A DNA stretch of 64,000 bases from Spiroplasma ixodetis (GCF_027923845.1 NZ_AP026933.1:1364001-1428000), one strand, 5' to 3'. Shown: positions 51,222 to 63,628, counted from the stretch's first letter. The notes: generated by a model not told the origin, from the letters alone. Numbers and translations: made by a program.

Positions 51222-53179
51222 ATTTTCAATTGCCAAGTAAAATATTTTGAAAACTGCCATATCATTAGGAAAAACTTTTTTATTTCTGATGATTTTTCGT
51301 AATTGACTATTAACAGATTCAATAGCATTTGTAGTATAAATCACTCTTTTGATTTCTACTGGATAACTAATAAAAACCATTAAATTATCTCAATTTTTAT
51401 ATCAAGATTTAGTAATTTGAGGATATTGTTTATTTCATTTACTTTCAAACGATTCTAAAGCTTGCATTGCTTGTTCTTCACTACATGCACTATAAATTGG
51501 TTTTAAATCTGCAACTAGACCTTTTCGATGTTTGTATGAAACATATTTTAAACTATTTCTAATTTGATGAACAATGCATAATTGATGTTCTGTTTTAGGA
51601 TAAACTGATTGTATTGCTTCTGACATGCCTGTTAAATTATCACTACAAGCAATAAGAATATCATTTAAGCCACGATTTTTCATTTCTGTGAAATTAGATA
51701 ATCAAAACTTAGAACCTTCATTTTCACTAATTCATAATCCTAAAACATCTTTTTGCCTTCTAAATCAACTCCTAATGCTATATAAACTGATTTGTTAATA
51801 ATCCGTTTATCTTGTCGTACTTTAACTACTATACAATCAAAATAAACAATAGGATAAATACTTTCTAATGGTCGATTTTGTCATGCTTTAACATCATCAA
51901 TAACATCATCAGTAATTTGACTAATAACACTTTCACTAATATCAGCACCATGATATAACTCTTGCAACTGCATTCTAATGTCAGATAATGTCATTCCTTT
52001 TGCATACAAGGAAAGAACTTGTTGATCAAAACCATCAAATCTTCTTTGCCTTTTAGGAACTATTACAGGAGTAAAATTACTATTGCGATCTCTTGGTACA
52101 TCAATTTCAATTTTACCTTGTTGAGTTATTAATTTTTTTGAACTTGTACCATTACGAGCATTTTCAGTAGTACTATGTTGATTTTTTTCATATCCTAAAT
52201 AATTTTGCATTTCAGAATTCAACATTTTTTCAACTAATCTTTTTGTTAATTCTTTATATAAACCGCCAGGTTTAAAAACTGTTGTTAAATCTTCAGTATT
52301 TTCTAGTAATAAATCTACTGCTTTTGATATTGGATCATTATTATTAAAGTTATCTTTTTTAGCCATCTGTAACTCACTCTTTCTAGTCATTTAATTATAT
52401 TTACTAGAATTAATTAAACATAGTTATTTTTGTAAGTTACACAGATTACTAAACATTTCCATTTGTACTGGCCTAACTAATAATAAATATAAAAACAAAA
52501 CTGAAGTAAATTTAATTAAATTAAATGGTACAAATACAATTCAAATCTTATCTTTAAGATCAGCAGCACCATACATGTCTAAAATAAAAGCTCAATTATA
52601 AAAAGCACTAATTAATGATACTAAAATACAAGTAATAACAATTGTTGGTATTTCAATAATCATTAATCGTTTTCAAGAATTATTAGATTGCGTTTTTCAA
52701 AATGGTAATTGCTTAAATAATAATTTAAAACTACTATATAATAACAATAAAGTAATAGTATTTAACATATAAGCAAATTCACCAATTGGTTCAGCATTAC
52801 CAGAAGGAAAATGAGGTAAGATTAAACTTAGTCAAGGAACAATAATGGCAATTAACAAACTATAAGGAAGTTTAATAATTAACAATGCAATTAAATTAAT
52901 AGTATTACCAAAATCAATTTTTAAAAAAGGTAAAAAAATAGGTGGTGTTTCTAATAAGGTCATTAATGTCGTAACTGCTAATAAACTACTAACTAATGCT
53001 ATTCTATGAGTAGTTAGTTTTAAAGAATTATTCATATTACTTTTAAATTGTTGTCACTTTTTCTCATATTTTAAACTCATCTTTTACTCCTTAAAATACA
53101 TTTATTATTTTAATTATATATAAAAAAACGTTTATTTATTATATAATAAAATTAATTTTTAAAAGGAGATGAAGTATTA

Positions 53180-53734
53180 ATGAATAAAAGCGAAAATAAA
53201 ATTGTGCAAATGGTAGTTGAAATTCCCAAAGGATCAAGTAATAAATATGAATATGATTGAAAATCTAAAACTATGATATTAGATCGTGTTCTTTATGGTG
53301 CTAATTTTTATCCCAGTGAATATGGATATATTCCTGAAACTTTAGATTACGATGGTGATCCTTTAGATATTATTAGTTTAATTACTTATCCAACTTTCCC
53401 TGGTTGCTTAGTAGAAGTTAGAATTTTAGGAATGATTAAAATGATTGACGGTGGTGAAGTTGATACTAAATTATTTGGTGTTGTTAATTCTGATCCACGC
53501 TTTAATGAGTATCAAGATCTAAAAGATGTACCACAACATTTACGTGATGAAATTGTTAATTTCTTTCTACAATATAAAGAATTACAAAAAAAGAAAGTCA
53601 TAATTGAAGGTTGAGGTAACTTAAAAGAAGCATTAACTGAACTTACAACATGTAAAAATATGTTTAAACAACATCAAAATGAAATGAATAATTTACCAAA
53701 AGCACAATTAGTGTCATTATTAAACAAAAAATAA
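53180..53734 (+). CDS. ppa: Inorganic pyrophosphatase
   Basis: 184 residues, family I length. The N-terminal MVVEIPKGSSNKYEYDWKSK, then DRVLYGANFYPSEYGYIPET, then the metal-binding DYDGDPLDII (D-x-D-P-x-D) and MIDGGEVDTKL, are all present. It hydrolyses pyrophosphate from biosynthetic reactions to phosphate. AAAAGGAGATG precedes ATG 53180. It shares its upstream region with the divergent ECF S gene at 53080, about 100 bases away. Confidence 0.96.
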
Positions 53735-53798
53735 AGAAAAAATTTAATATATTAAAAATATATTAAATCATTTATCATTAAATACAACTAAATAAAAT

Positions 53799-53953
53799 TA
53801 AATAGATGAACAACTGTTCATAAAAGGGAATTAAGTAATCTTAAGCTGCCCCAGCAACTGTGATACTGATAAAAGTTACATAATCCATTGAAATCAAAGA
53901 TTTTGAGAAGGGTAACAAGTAAAATGAAGTTAAGCCAGTAGACCTATCTATTT
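53799..53953 (+). promoter_or_regulatory. Cobalamin riboswitch, target gene lost
   Basis: The conserved core AGCTGCCCCAGCAACTGT, the upstream AAAAGGGAA and the B12 box AAGCCAGTAGACC are all in the right order. A perfect 9-bp P1 helix (TAAATAGAT at 53799, ATCTATTTA at 53945) closes the aptamer. It lies on the plus strand 64 bases after ppa. The gene it would control should start near 54017, where truncated ISA copy 9 begins. Confidence 0.85.
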
Positions 53954-54016
53954 AATACTACTAAACTAATCTCTGGGTGCAGATAACAGTTATATAATTT
54001 TAATTGATGTTTTATC

Positions 54017-54735
54017 GAGGCTTTTTAATAATCTGTGTATCTTTGTTTTACAAAGTTACTAATTTAGATTAATTCTGTCTTCAAATTTTATCATAAAATG
54101 AGCAATTGCTGTATTTCAATTTTGAATAGGCAATGTTCATTTTTTTGTTATATTTTCAATTGCCAAGTAAAATATTTTGAAAACTGCCATATCATTAGGA
54201 AAAACTTTTTTATTTCTGATGATTTTTCGTAATTGACTATTAACAGATTCAATAGCATTTGTAGTATAAATCACTCTTTTGATTTCTACTGGATAACTAA
54301 TAAAAACCATTAAATTATCTCAATTTTTATATCAAGATTTAGTAATTTGAGGATATTGTTTATTTCATTTACTTTCAAACGATTCTAAAGCTTGCATTGC
54401 TTGTTCTTCACTACATGCACTATAAATTGGTTTTAAATCTGCAAGTAGACCTTTTCGATGTTTGTATGAAACATATTTTAAACTATTTCTAATTTGATGA
54501 ACAATGCATAATTGATGTTCTGTTTTAGGATAAACTGATTGTATTGCTTCTGACATGCCTGTTAAATTATCACTACAAGCAATAAGAATATCATTTAAGC
54601 CACGATTTTTCATTTCTGTGAAATTAGATAATCAAAACTTAGAACCTTCATTTTCACTAATTCATAATCCTAAAACATCTTTTTTGCCTTCTAAATCAAC
54701 TCCTAATGCTATATAAACTGATTTGTTAATAATCC
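54017..54735 (-). mobile_element. ISA copy 9, truncated by ISD copy 3
   Basis: The GAGGCTTTTT end is intact and preceded by GTTTTATC. The other 650 bases are missing, and ISD starts directly after AATAATCC. Confidence 0.88.
54059..54735 (-). pseudogene. IS256-family transposase, C-terminal fragment
   Basis: It encodes roughly the last 225 residues, including CSDNLTGM and TTNAIESVNSQ. The N terminus is lost. Confidence 0.82.
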
Positions 54736-54758
54736 TGGAATGGCAACCCTTTTTAGGA

Positions 54759-55556
54759 CTATTTTTTGGTAGACATTTGTTCATGATATTTAACGGGAGT
54801 TAGGTAGTTTAGAGTGCTGTGAATTCTTATGTTGTTATATCAATTTATGTAATCAAATAATTCTAATTTTAATTGGATTAATGATGTAAAATTTTTATCA
54901 TTAATAAACTCTGTTTTGAAAGTTTTAAAAGTTGCTTCAGCAACAGCATTGTCATAAGGACATCCTTTTTTGCTTAAAGAACGGGTAATATTGAATGCTA
55001 ATAAAAGTTTATCAATAGTTTTATTATTGAATTCATTACCGCGATCGCTATGAAATATTTGAATATCTTTTAAACAGCGATTTGAGTGCATAAATGCTTG
55101 ATGTACTAATGATGCATCTTTTTTAACTCCAACACTATGTCCAATAATTTCGCGGTTGTACAGGTCTACTAATAGGCAAATATAGTTTCATTTACCATTA
55201 ACTTGAACATAAGTTAAATCACTGACAATAACTTCATTTTTAATTCTATTATTAAAGTCTCTATTAACAAGATTGGTAATTTGACTATCATTGACTTTAT
55301 TATGATGATTTTTGAATGATAATTTAGTCTATTTTGATATTAAATTATGCTTATTCATAATTTTTTTAATTTTTCTGTGTGATAAATAAATTTCTTGGTT
55401 TGCTAGTATGACTTTTAATCTTCTAGTACCATAAACTTCTTTATTTTCTTTAAAAGCACTAATAACAGCTTCATCATAAATATTATTTTGAATTTTTTCT
55501 TTTTTCTTTAAATTAAAATAATATGTTGATTTAGAGAGTTTTAAAAAACGACACAT
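54759..55556 (-). pseudogene. IS3-family OrfB with nonsense codon
   Basis: A Tyr codon in NLISKYTKLS has become TAG at 55329-55331. The remaining frame, with all DDE motifs, is open to TAG 54759-54761. Confidence 0.85.
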
Positions 55557-55597
55557 TGTGCGAATTTTATATTTAACTTTATTTTTAGTAATAATTT

Positions 55598-55876
55598 CTA
55601 TTTTCTGCCTATTATTAGTGATGCTTGCTTTAAAATATCATTTTCCATTCGTAACTGTTTTAATTCTTTATTTGCTTGAATTAATTGTTTTTCTAAATCT
55701 GAAAGATTATTTTTAATTTTAAAACTACCTGAATTAGTAAATTGTTTAATTCATTTATAAGTAGTTGCTCTTGTAACATTATATTCTTTAGCAAGACAAG
55801 ACACTGACTTACCACTTTGATATAAAGCTACTATTTGCTTTTTAAATTCGTCGGTATATGAGTTAATATTGGTCAT
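55598..55876 (-). CDS. IS3-family OrfA, ISD
   Basis: A complete 92-residue frame from ATG 55876; the sequence belongs to the same lineage as ISD copy 2 (NLSDLEKQLIQANKELK). Confidence 0.87.
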
Positions 55877-55953
55877 AATTATAGTTCCTTTCTTTTAACA
55901 AATTTGTTCACTTGTCTACGTAATTAGTGTCCAATAAAGTGTAACCCATCCAA

Positions 55954-56406
55954 GTGGAATATATTGTGCAAGTTAAAAGAATGCGTATTTTGTTATTTTT
56001 AGTTAAGTTTAAACTAAATATTTACACTAATATTGATGATTATAATAAAGTTGTATTATCTAAAAGACAAACAAAGCGAATAATTAAACGTGGTGGTTTA
56101 CCACCAAGTTATAGTGGTGAAACTATGACTTTTAGTTTATGATTTCCTAGGTCTTATTTACAAAGATATAATAGTCGTGCTTTAAATTATATTCATTCTT
56201 TAAAGAGTGAATTAAGTACTGTTAAAGACTATGAACAATCACAAGCATTAGATTTTACTGTTGATGATATTAGAGTAGTAGGATTAGATAAGTTGGATAA
56301 TATATTACAAACTGAAAAGAAAGAAACTGAAAATACTGTATGCCGTGCTTGTTATTATAGAAATAAATATTCTAAGAAAAATAAGAAAGATGTTAAAATA
56401 GAGTAA
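55954..56406 (+). pseudogene. Virus-like protein, N terminus removed by ISD
   Basis: 150 codons are open from the ISD edge to TAA 56404-56406, with TGA as Trp. Visible features are a basic segment (SKRQTKRIIKRGGLPPSY), MTFSLWFPRSYLQRYNSRAL, and a C-terminal CRACYYRNKYSKKNKK. The basic character, and its place right before a cluster of four hairpins, suggest the C-terminal part of a replication protein of an SpV1-like plectrovirus. That identity is inferred, not recognised from a motif. Confidence 0.4.
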
Positions 56407-56425
56407 ACCTATATTATTGGTCGAA

Positions 56426-56505
56426 GCCAACCAGAACCTTGGTTGGTTGGCCGTGGCGTTTACGCCACTGGGGTAAGTTGCGAAGCAACTAGGGGCAACG
56501 CCCCT
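56426..56505. other. Four consecutive hairpins, likely single-stranded phage origin
   Basis: Within 80 bases: GCCAACCA/TGGTTGGC (56426-56451), GTGGCG-TTTA-CGCCAC (56453-56468), AGTTGC-GAA-GCAACT (56476-56490) and AGGGGC-AAC-GCCCCT (56491-56505). All stems are perfect and GC-rich in an AT-rich genome. Clustered hairpins of this kind mark the replication/packaging intergenic region of filamentous phages. Confidence 0.6.
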
Positions 56506-56548
56506 ATATACTTGATTATACATATTAACAAATTAATGGAGGAATAGA

Positions 56549-57612
56549 ATGTTAGCGGTTAACGATTTAAAAAAAGATTAGAAATTATTAGACAGCAAGC
56601 ATTTAATAATATTGATGAAGTTGCTGATTTACATAAATTGCAAGTTTTAAAATCACAATATTTAGGTAAAAATTCGGATATTAATAATATATTAAAATCT
56701 TTAGAAAAGTTTCCTCATAATTTTAGAATTGAAATTGGTCAAGCAGCTAATAAATTAAAAAAAGAAATTAATGAATATATAATAAAAAAATTTAATGAAA
56801 TTGAGAAAGATAACATTAATAAGCGTCTTAAATCTTCAGAAATTGATTTAACACTACCGGGTATTGATTTTAATATTGGTCACATCAATCCTCTATTAAA
56901 AACTGTTACCGAAATATCTGAAATTTTTAAAAATTTGGGTTATCAAATCATTAGTGGTAATGAAGTAGAAAATGAAGAATATAATTTTAATCGCTTAAAT
57001 TTACCATTTGATCATCCAGCAAGAGATATGCAAGATACTTTTTATCTTGAAAATAATAATGACAAACTTAATCGTTGATTATTAAGAACACACGCTACAA
57101 ATATGACTGCACGCATTCTTAGCGAGCAAGATAAAAATTCAAAAGAAACCACGGCTATTATTAGTTTAGGAAGTGTTTATCGAAAAGATGATGATGATGT
57201 TACTCATTCTCATCAATTTATGCAAGTTGATGGGTTTTTAGTTGGTTCTAACATTACTTTTGCAAATTTAAAATGAACATTAAATTATTTTTGTCAGCAA
57301 TTTTTTGGTATGGAAACTAAAACAAGATTACGTCCTAGTTATTTCCCATTTACGGAGCCTTCAGTTGAAGTAGATGTAAGTTGCCCAAAATGTAATACAG
57401 AAGGTTGTTCATTATGTAAGTATACTGGTTGAATTGAAGTTTTGGGTGCTGGTATGATTCATCCAAATGTTTTTATTGCTGCTGGTTTAGATGAAACAAC
57501 AGCAGGTTTTGCCTTTGGTGTAGGCATTGAAAGAATTACTATGATTAAATATGGCATTGACGATATCAGATTATTTTATAATAATGATTTTCGATTCTTA
57601 AAACAATTTTAA
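56549..57612 (+). CDS. pheS: Phenylalanyl-tRNA synthetase alpha subunit, apparent frameshift near start
   Basis: ATG 56549 (GGAGGAATAG upstream) gives MLAVNDLKK, then a run of seven A (eight needed, 56571-56577) throws the frame into TAG. The correct frame, open from there to TAA 57610-57612, holds the class II signatures [20 protein letters not shown] (motif 2) and [19 protein letters not shown] (motif 3), plus [12 protein letters not shown]. The total length would be about 354 residues, normal for PheS. The gene is essential, so an assembly error or poly(A) slippage is more likely than a null. pheT follows 24 bases later. Confidence 0.92.
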
Positions 57613-57636
57613 AAATTAAAAGGAGTATAAAATAAA

Positions 57637-60042
57637 ATGATAGTTTCACGTAAAATCATTTCGCAGTGATTGAATATTAATAGCATTAAAGATTATGAAA
57701 TCGTTGATGCTTTAAATAGTTTAGGTTTTGAGGTTGATCAAGTAAAAAATTTAATGTTTAGTAATACAAACTTAGTTGTTGGTCAAATTACTAAAATTAC
57801 CAAACATCCTAAATCGAATAAATTAAATATTTGTGAAGTAACAGTAGGTACTGAAATGTTAACTATAGTTTGTGGTGCACCAAATGTAGTTATTGGTATT
57901 AAAGTTGTTGTAGCAAGGATAGGAAGTGTTTTAGGTAATGGTCTTACTATTGTTGAAAGAACAATTCAAGATGTTGTTTCTTCAGGAATGCTTTGTTCAT
58001 TAACAGAATTAGGATTAAGCGGTATTGTTCAGAATAAAGAAGAATTAAGTGGTATTATTCATTTACCAGATGATGCAATGATTGGTAATATTAATCCGTT
58101 ACAATATTTAAATTTAGATGATACAATTTTTTTTATTGATTTAACAGTAAATCGTAGTGATTGTTTGGGGATTTATAGTATTGCTAGAGAATTAAGCGGG
58201 TATTTTAAAATTCCTTTAAAAAACATGGAAGTTAGTAGTATAGGAAAATTTGATAATAAAAGTCAAGTTAGCGTTCTTAATGGTAAAATTCAAGCTTTAG
58301 CAACATTAAAGATTGAATTTGATGATAAATCTGTAATAACACCAATTTGAATTAGAAGAACACTACAACTTGCAAATATTGTACCCAAAACTTTATCAGA
58401 AGATATTATTCATTTAGTAATGTTAGAATTGGGTCAACCCTTAATTACTTTTAGTGCTGATGTTTTAAAAAAACCATCTTTAAATATTTCGCCTAAATCA
58501 TACCCAGAAGGTAATTTGCAAATTAAAGAGGGCGATATTTTATTACACGATAAATATTTGGCTTTTAGTGTTTTAGGAGTTAGTCATAATATTGAATATG
58601 AAGTTAAACCAAGTTCCAAAGAAGTTTTTATATTTTCAATTAATCCTGATGTTACCTTAATGAGTAAACAAGCAAAACGACATGGTGCTCTTATTAATAC
58701 ATTATTAGAACGTTTAACAAGACCAGTTGTTCCTGACTATTATTTAATTGCTTTACAACGTTATTTGTTTATTTTAGGACAATTGCAAGTTAAATATGAA
58801 ATTACCGGTTTTAGTAATGATGTTCCTTATCAAGTTAAAACAAAAGTGATTAACTTTAATTTTAATTTTATTAATAAAATTTTAGGTACAAAATTTGAGG
58901 TTAATGAAATAATTAATTATTTGACTATTATTGGTTGTCAAATTGAAATTGATGCAAAAAATCAAGAAATTTTAAAAGTAACAGTTCCTAATCATCGTAG
59001 TGATTTAAATAACGCTAATGATTTTAGTGAAGAAGTTGCCAGAGTATTTGGATATGATAAATTACCAGTTATTAAACCACAATTTAATGTATCATTTAAG
59101 TCACCAACAGCATTGGAAAATTTAATGATGAAATGAAGACAACATTTAACAAGTTATGGTTTTAATCAAGTAAAAACATATAGTTTAACAAGTATGCAGA
59201 GATTAAATGATTTTAATTTTTTTAAATATAAAATACCTGTAAAATTAGAAGCACCGTTGACATTAACAAGAGAAGTTATGCGTTTTAGTTTGACAGATAG
59301 TTTATTAAGAATTTGTCAATATAATTATGCACGTAAAGAAACACAATTAAAAATTTTTACTGATGAAACTGTTTATACAGGTGATGAAACTGATGATAAT
59401 CATCATTTAGCTTTTATGATTATGGATAATTTTTGACCAAAAATTAATGCTAATAAAATTACTAATAGTACTTATTATTTTATTAAAGGTTTTTTAGATG
59501 GTTTTTTAGCAAAAGTTATGCCAAATTTATTTAACTCTATTGTTTATAAAAATAATAATAATTCTTTAATGCATCCGTATTTAAGCGCAGATATTTTTTA
59601 TGAGCAAGAACATATTGCTACTATTGGCGCACTGCATCCACAAACTGAAAAAATAATGAATGTTGAAAAAATATTCTTAGCAGAAATTAATTGTAGTAAG
59701 TTAGTTAAAATCATAGAAGAACAACAAAAAGTAGTTTCTAAATTTAAGCTTTGATCAAAATTTAATACTTTAAGTCGTGATATATCAATTATTGTTAATA
59801 GCGATATTCAATTTTCTGATGTAAAAAATGCTATAATGTTTGCAAATATTGATTTTTTAGAACAAATATCTTTGGTAGATTTTTATAATGATGAAAAATT
59901 AAAATCACAACATCAACACTCATTAACTTTTAATTTGAAATTTAATAGTCAAGAAGAACAATTAGATGAAACAAAAGTAAGTGGACAAATAAGTAATATT
60001 CAAGAAATATTAAAGAAAAAATTTCAAGCAATTATTCGTTAA
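57637..60042 (+). CDS. pheT: Phenylalanyl-tRNA synthetase beta subunit
   Basis: 801 residues, full length, open throughout with TGA as Trp. The EMAP/tRNA-binding domain lies at residues 40-150 (VVGQITKITKHPKSNKLNIC, VCGAPNV). The B3/4 editing domain with LTVNRSDCLGIYSIAREL follows, then B5 (VPNHRSDLNNANDFSEEVAR) and the ferredoxin-like anticodon-binding domain at the C terminus (SKFNTLSRDISIIV). It forms the alpha2-beta2 enzyme that charges tRNA-Phe. AAAGGAG precedes ATG 57637. It is in an operon with pheS. Confidence 0.97.
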
Positions 60043-60117
60043 AAATATAACAAAATATTAAATAATAACATTAATATATTTTTTTATTATATTAAATTTT
60101 AAATTGGGTGAGATGAT

Positions 60118-61539
60118 ATGAAAATGTTAAACAAAGATAATTTAAGCTTTTATAAAATGGCATTATTATTTATGATTCCAATTTGTGCACAATCTTTAAT
60201 TGAAACATTAATAAACTTAATGAATAATTTTGTGGTTGGTCAATTTGGAAATGATGATGCTATTGCCGGAGTTGCATCATCAAGTAATATTTATGATATG
60301 GTTTGATATATCTTTTTTGCTATTGTTGCTACTGGTAATATTTTTACTGCTCAATATTTAGGTATTAAAGATAAAAAGAAAATTCAAGAAACTACTAATA
60401 TAAAATTATTTTATACTTTAATTTTTTCAATATTTTTTGTTGTAATATTAGAATTATTTAGTAAACAAATTATGGGAATAATTCTTGGTGCTGAAGATAA
60501 TTCTCATCAAAATGCTATTGATATTGCTAAAGAATATAGTAAATTAATTGCTTGAAATTACCCATTATTAGGTTTTGCTTTTATTATGTCAATTACTATG
60601 AATACATGTGGTAACGTTAAAACACCATTGATAACTTCTATTTGTTCATTACTCTTAAATACATTTTTAGTTTGTATTTTATCATTACCATATAGTGGGG
60701 GACCACAATTAGGCATTGAAGGATTAGCAATAAGTTTAATTATTTCAAGAGCAGTAGAATGTTTTATATTGTTAGGTTATTTAATTTATAAAAAACCAAT
60801 TTATGCTCCTAATTGAAATATTTTTAAATTTACAAAAGATTTACATAAAAAATATATTATTACTTTTATTCCTTTATTTGCTAGTCAAGTATTATTTGGT
60901 GTTTCAGTAGTAATGTTAACAGCTTTATATTCTCATTTTGGTGATACTGAAGTTGTTGCCGCTGTGCAAATTGTTGGTAGTGTTGTTGCTATTTTTTATT
61001 CTACTTTTAGGGGATATAATGCTTTAGTTGGCTATGCTGTTGGTAGCAAGTTAGGTTTAGGAGAACTAGTACTGGCTAAAGAAAATGCTAAGAAGATATT
61101 AAAATTGAGTTTTGCTATTTCAACTGTTATTGCTTTAATTATTTTGGGTAGTGCTTTTTGAGTTCCAAAAGTATTATTTCCAAATTTATCTAATAATGCT
61201 ATGAAACTTGCAGTTTGATATATGGCTTTTTCAGCAGTAACTTATTTTTTCATTAATATGATGCAACCATTATTTAGTTTTCTTTATGCTGGTGGCTATA
61301 CTTTAATTATTAGTATTGCTGATCTATTTTTAATTTGATTTATTGATATTTTTATTACTTTTGCTTTATTGCAGTGAACTGACTTAAGTATTAAAATGGT
61401 AATTATGATTTCGTGTTTAAGTAAATCAGCTGATTTTATTTGTGCTTATGTATTTTATAAAATAATTCCTTGAAATAAAAATATTATTAATTCTAAAGTA
61501 GAAAGTGTAGCTCATCCGACATTTGAACCACATGGATAA
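60118..61539 (+). CDS. MATE-family efflux transporter
   Basis: 473 residues with about twelve membrane helices and an internal two-fold repeat (helices 1-6, then 7-12). The N-terminal MALLFMIPICAQSLIETLIN, followed by NFVVGQFGNDDAIAGVA, is characteristic of NorM/DinF-type MATE proteins, where G-x-x-A/I-x-A-A/G-V is conserved. Such proteins export drugs or metabolites using a Na+ or H+ gradient. The start is ATG 60118 with GGGTGAG upstream; a second Met two codons on is possible. It lies 75 bases after pheT. Confidence 0.9.
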
Positions 61540-62689
61540 TATAAAAATCCCTTTTTAATAATAGATTTATTTTAATAACTCTGTTTAAAAAATTTTAAAA
61601 AAATTCTATTATATTTTAGAAAATAAATTCATATTTATCATTTTATTTTTATTGTATTTAATATACAATTATTATAATTACTGGTGTGATTTTAGAGGAT
61701 GGTAAAAGTAATGATTTTTTTATTTTTAGTTATAATTAAACTTTTATAATAATTGCTGAATTATACTTGTAAGTGCAAGTAAATAAAATTGCAAAAAATT
61801 CTCATATAAAAATTTCATAATGCTAAATTTAGTTTAGAAAAAGTAAGGAGTTTTTATATGAGTTATAAACATATTGGGATAGATGAAAGAATTTATATTG
61901 AGAATCAATTGAAATTTAAAGTTAAAATTAATGAAATAGCTAAAAATCTTAATCGAAGTATTAGTACTATTATTCGAGAAGTTAATAGAAATAAAGATAA
62001 TGATCATTATTTTTCATTAATTGCACAAAATAAAGCTGTAAATAGAAAAAATCACATATTATTTTTCATAAGTTTAAATATAAAGATTTAGTCAAATATA
62101 TACAACAAAAACTATTATTGGGCTGATCACCTGAACAAATTTATGGCAGAATTAAAAATTTTCATAAACAATGAGCTATCAGCTTTAAAACAATTTACAA
62201 TTGAATTTATTCTGGATTATTTGATAAAGTTACTAGTAAAAATTTAAGAAGAAAAGGTAAAAAACGAAGATCTCAAGAAAATCGTGGTAAATTTAATGGT
62301 AAATCAATTAAAGAACGAGATAATAATGTTAATGATCGCATAACTCTTGGTCATTGAGAAGGAGATACTATAGTATCATCAAGAGGTAAAAGTAAATCAT
62401 GTTTAATAACTTTAGTTGAAAGAGTATCACGATTTACTTTAGCAATGTTAGTTAAAAACAAAACTACTAAAGTTATTAATAAAAATATCATTCATTATTT
62501 ATCAATTCTTCCTAAAAATATTGTTAAAACTATTACTTTTGATCGTGGTAAAGAATTTGCAAATTGACAACAACTTGAAAAAAAGTTAGATGTGAAAATT
62601 TATTTTGCAAATCCATATTCACCTTGACAAAGAGGTACTAATGAAAATACTAATGGTTTAATTAGAGAAAAATTTCCTAAAAAATTTAT

Positions 62690-63628
62690 CGGACTTCTCC
62701 CCACATGTACTTGTGGAGGGAATAATGAAACTGAATGAATTCAACAATGCTTTTCAAACTGAACAGCAATGTCTTGCATATATAGCAAATTTGAAAGAAA
62801 ACAAATGTATTAGGTGTTTTAATTTTAATTTGAATACTTCTGATTTAAAAAGAATGAGATGTTTAAAATGTAATCAAACATTTAGCATTCTCACAGGCAC
62901 CATATTTTCAAGGTCACAAACATCTTTAACATCTTGGTTTTATCTTATCTTTAGATGAATAAACACCAAACATGGAATTCCATCAACAGATATTGCAAAA
63001 GAATTGGGAGTGACTTTGAAAACTGCTTGAAGAATGACTCATAAAATCAGAACACGTATTGCAAAACAAAAACCTCAATTTATTGTTGAAGGTACAGTGC
63101 AAATTGATGAAATGTATCTTTCACATATGGGTTTTAAAAAACAAGGAAGATCCTTGGTGAATAAAACCTTGATTGTTGGCATTTATCAAAAAACAACCAA
63201 TAATTTAATTGTGAAAGTATTGAAAAACGCAAAGAGTAAAAATCTTTTGCAGTTTGCAAAAAACCACATTTCTTCAAAATGTCTTGTATATACTGATTCT
63301 TGAAAAGGATATTGCGATTTTAAATCAGTTTTCACTAAGCATGAAACAGTTAACCATCAAGATGGCTATGTTTCAAAAATTGGTGTAAATACCAACCAAA
63401 TTGAATCAGTTTGAAAACATATAAGAAGAACATTTAAAACACATATCAAAGTTGCAAAACATCATGTTCATTTATATGCTAAAGAAGCTGCATATAAATT
63501 CAACAAGATACCTAGTTTTGAAACTGTAATTCTATGTTTGATTTAAAAATATGGGGAGAAGTCCGTAGATAGGCTTTTCTCAGCATTTATGTGATAAAAT
63601 TAAAATAGTACATAAAGGGAGAAAAGCC
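62690..63628 (+). mobile_element. ISB copy 12, intact
   Basis: A 939-bp element with TSD AAATTTAT at 62682-62689 and 63629-63636. Confidence 0.94.
62725..63546 (+). CDS. IS1595-family transposase, type 1
   Basis: A complete 273-residue frame with zinc ribbon CIRC/CLKC and the three catalytic motifs. Confidence 0.92.

Larger units (their letters stand above)
50183..52390 (-). pseudogene. IS256-family transposase, split and frameshifted
   Basis: A base is missing in the T run near 51755 (GKKDVLGLW block). ISB copy 11 interrupts the C terminus with TSD ATTTTCAA. Confidence 0.87.
50141..52460 (-). mobile_element. ISA copy 8, carrying ISB copy 11
   Basis: TSD ATTTGTAC at 50133-50140 and 52461-52468. 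Without ISB it is 1374 bp. Confidence 0.92.
50108..53080 (-). pseudogene. Second ECF S component, C-terminal codons separated by ISA
   Basis: ATG 53080 (AAGGAG upstream) opens a frame of about 208 residues up to the ISA TSD ATTTGTAC. It reads RIALVSSLLAVTTLMTLLETPP, FGNTINLIALLIIKLPYSLL and FNLIKFTSVLFLYLLLVRPV, an S-component pattern resembling RibU-type proteins. Joining across the insertion gives only QILLQHFNI-stop (to 50108). ISA therefore replaces just the last few residues with EMFSNLCNLQK, so the protein may still work. It is divergently transcribed from ppa. Confidence 0.65.
54736..55952 (-). mobile_element. ISD copy 3 (IS3)
   Basis: A complete element of about 1217 bp between truncated ISA and a virus-like fragment. 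The flanks TCC and AGT do not match, so it marks a deletion or exchange. Confidence 0.88.

Noticed and set aside
53955-54010. tRNA-like fold after the riboswitch
   Set aside because: No cloverleaf with a T-loop GTTCAAAT or acceptor stem could be drawn; the bases more likely belong to the riboswitch expression platform.
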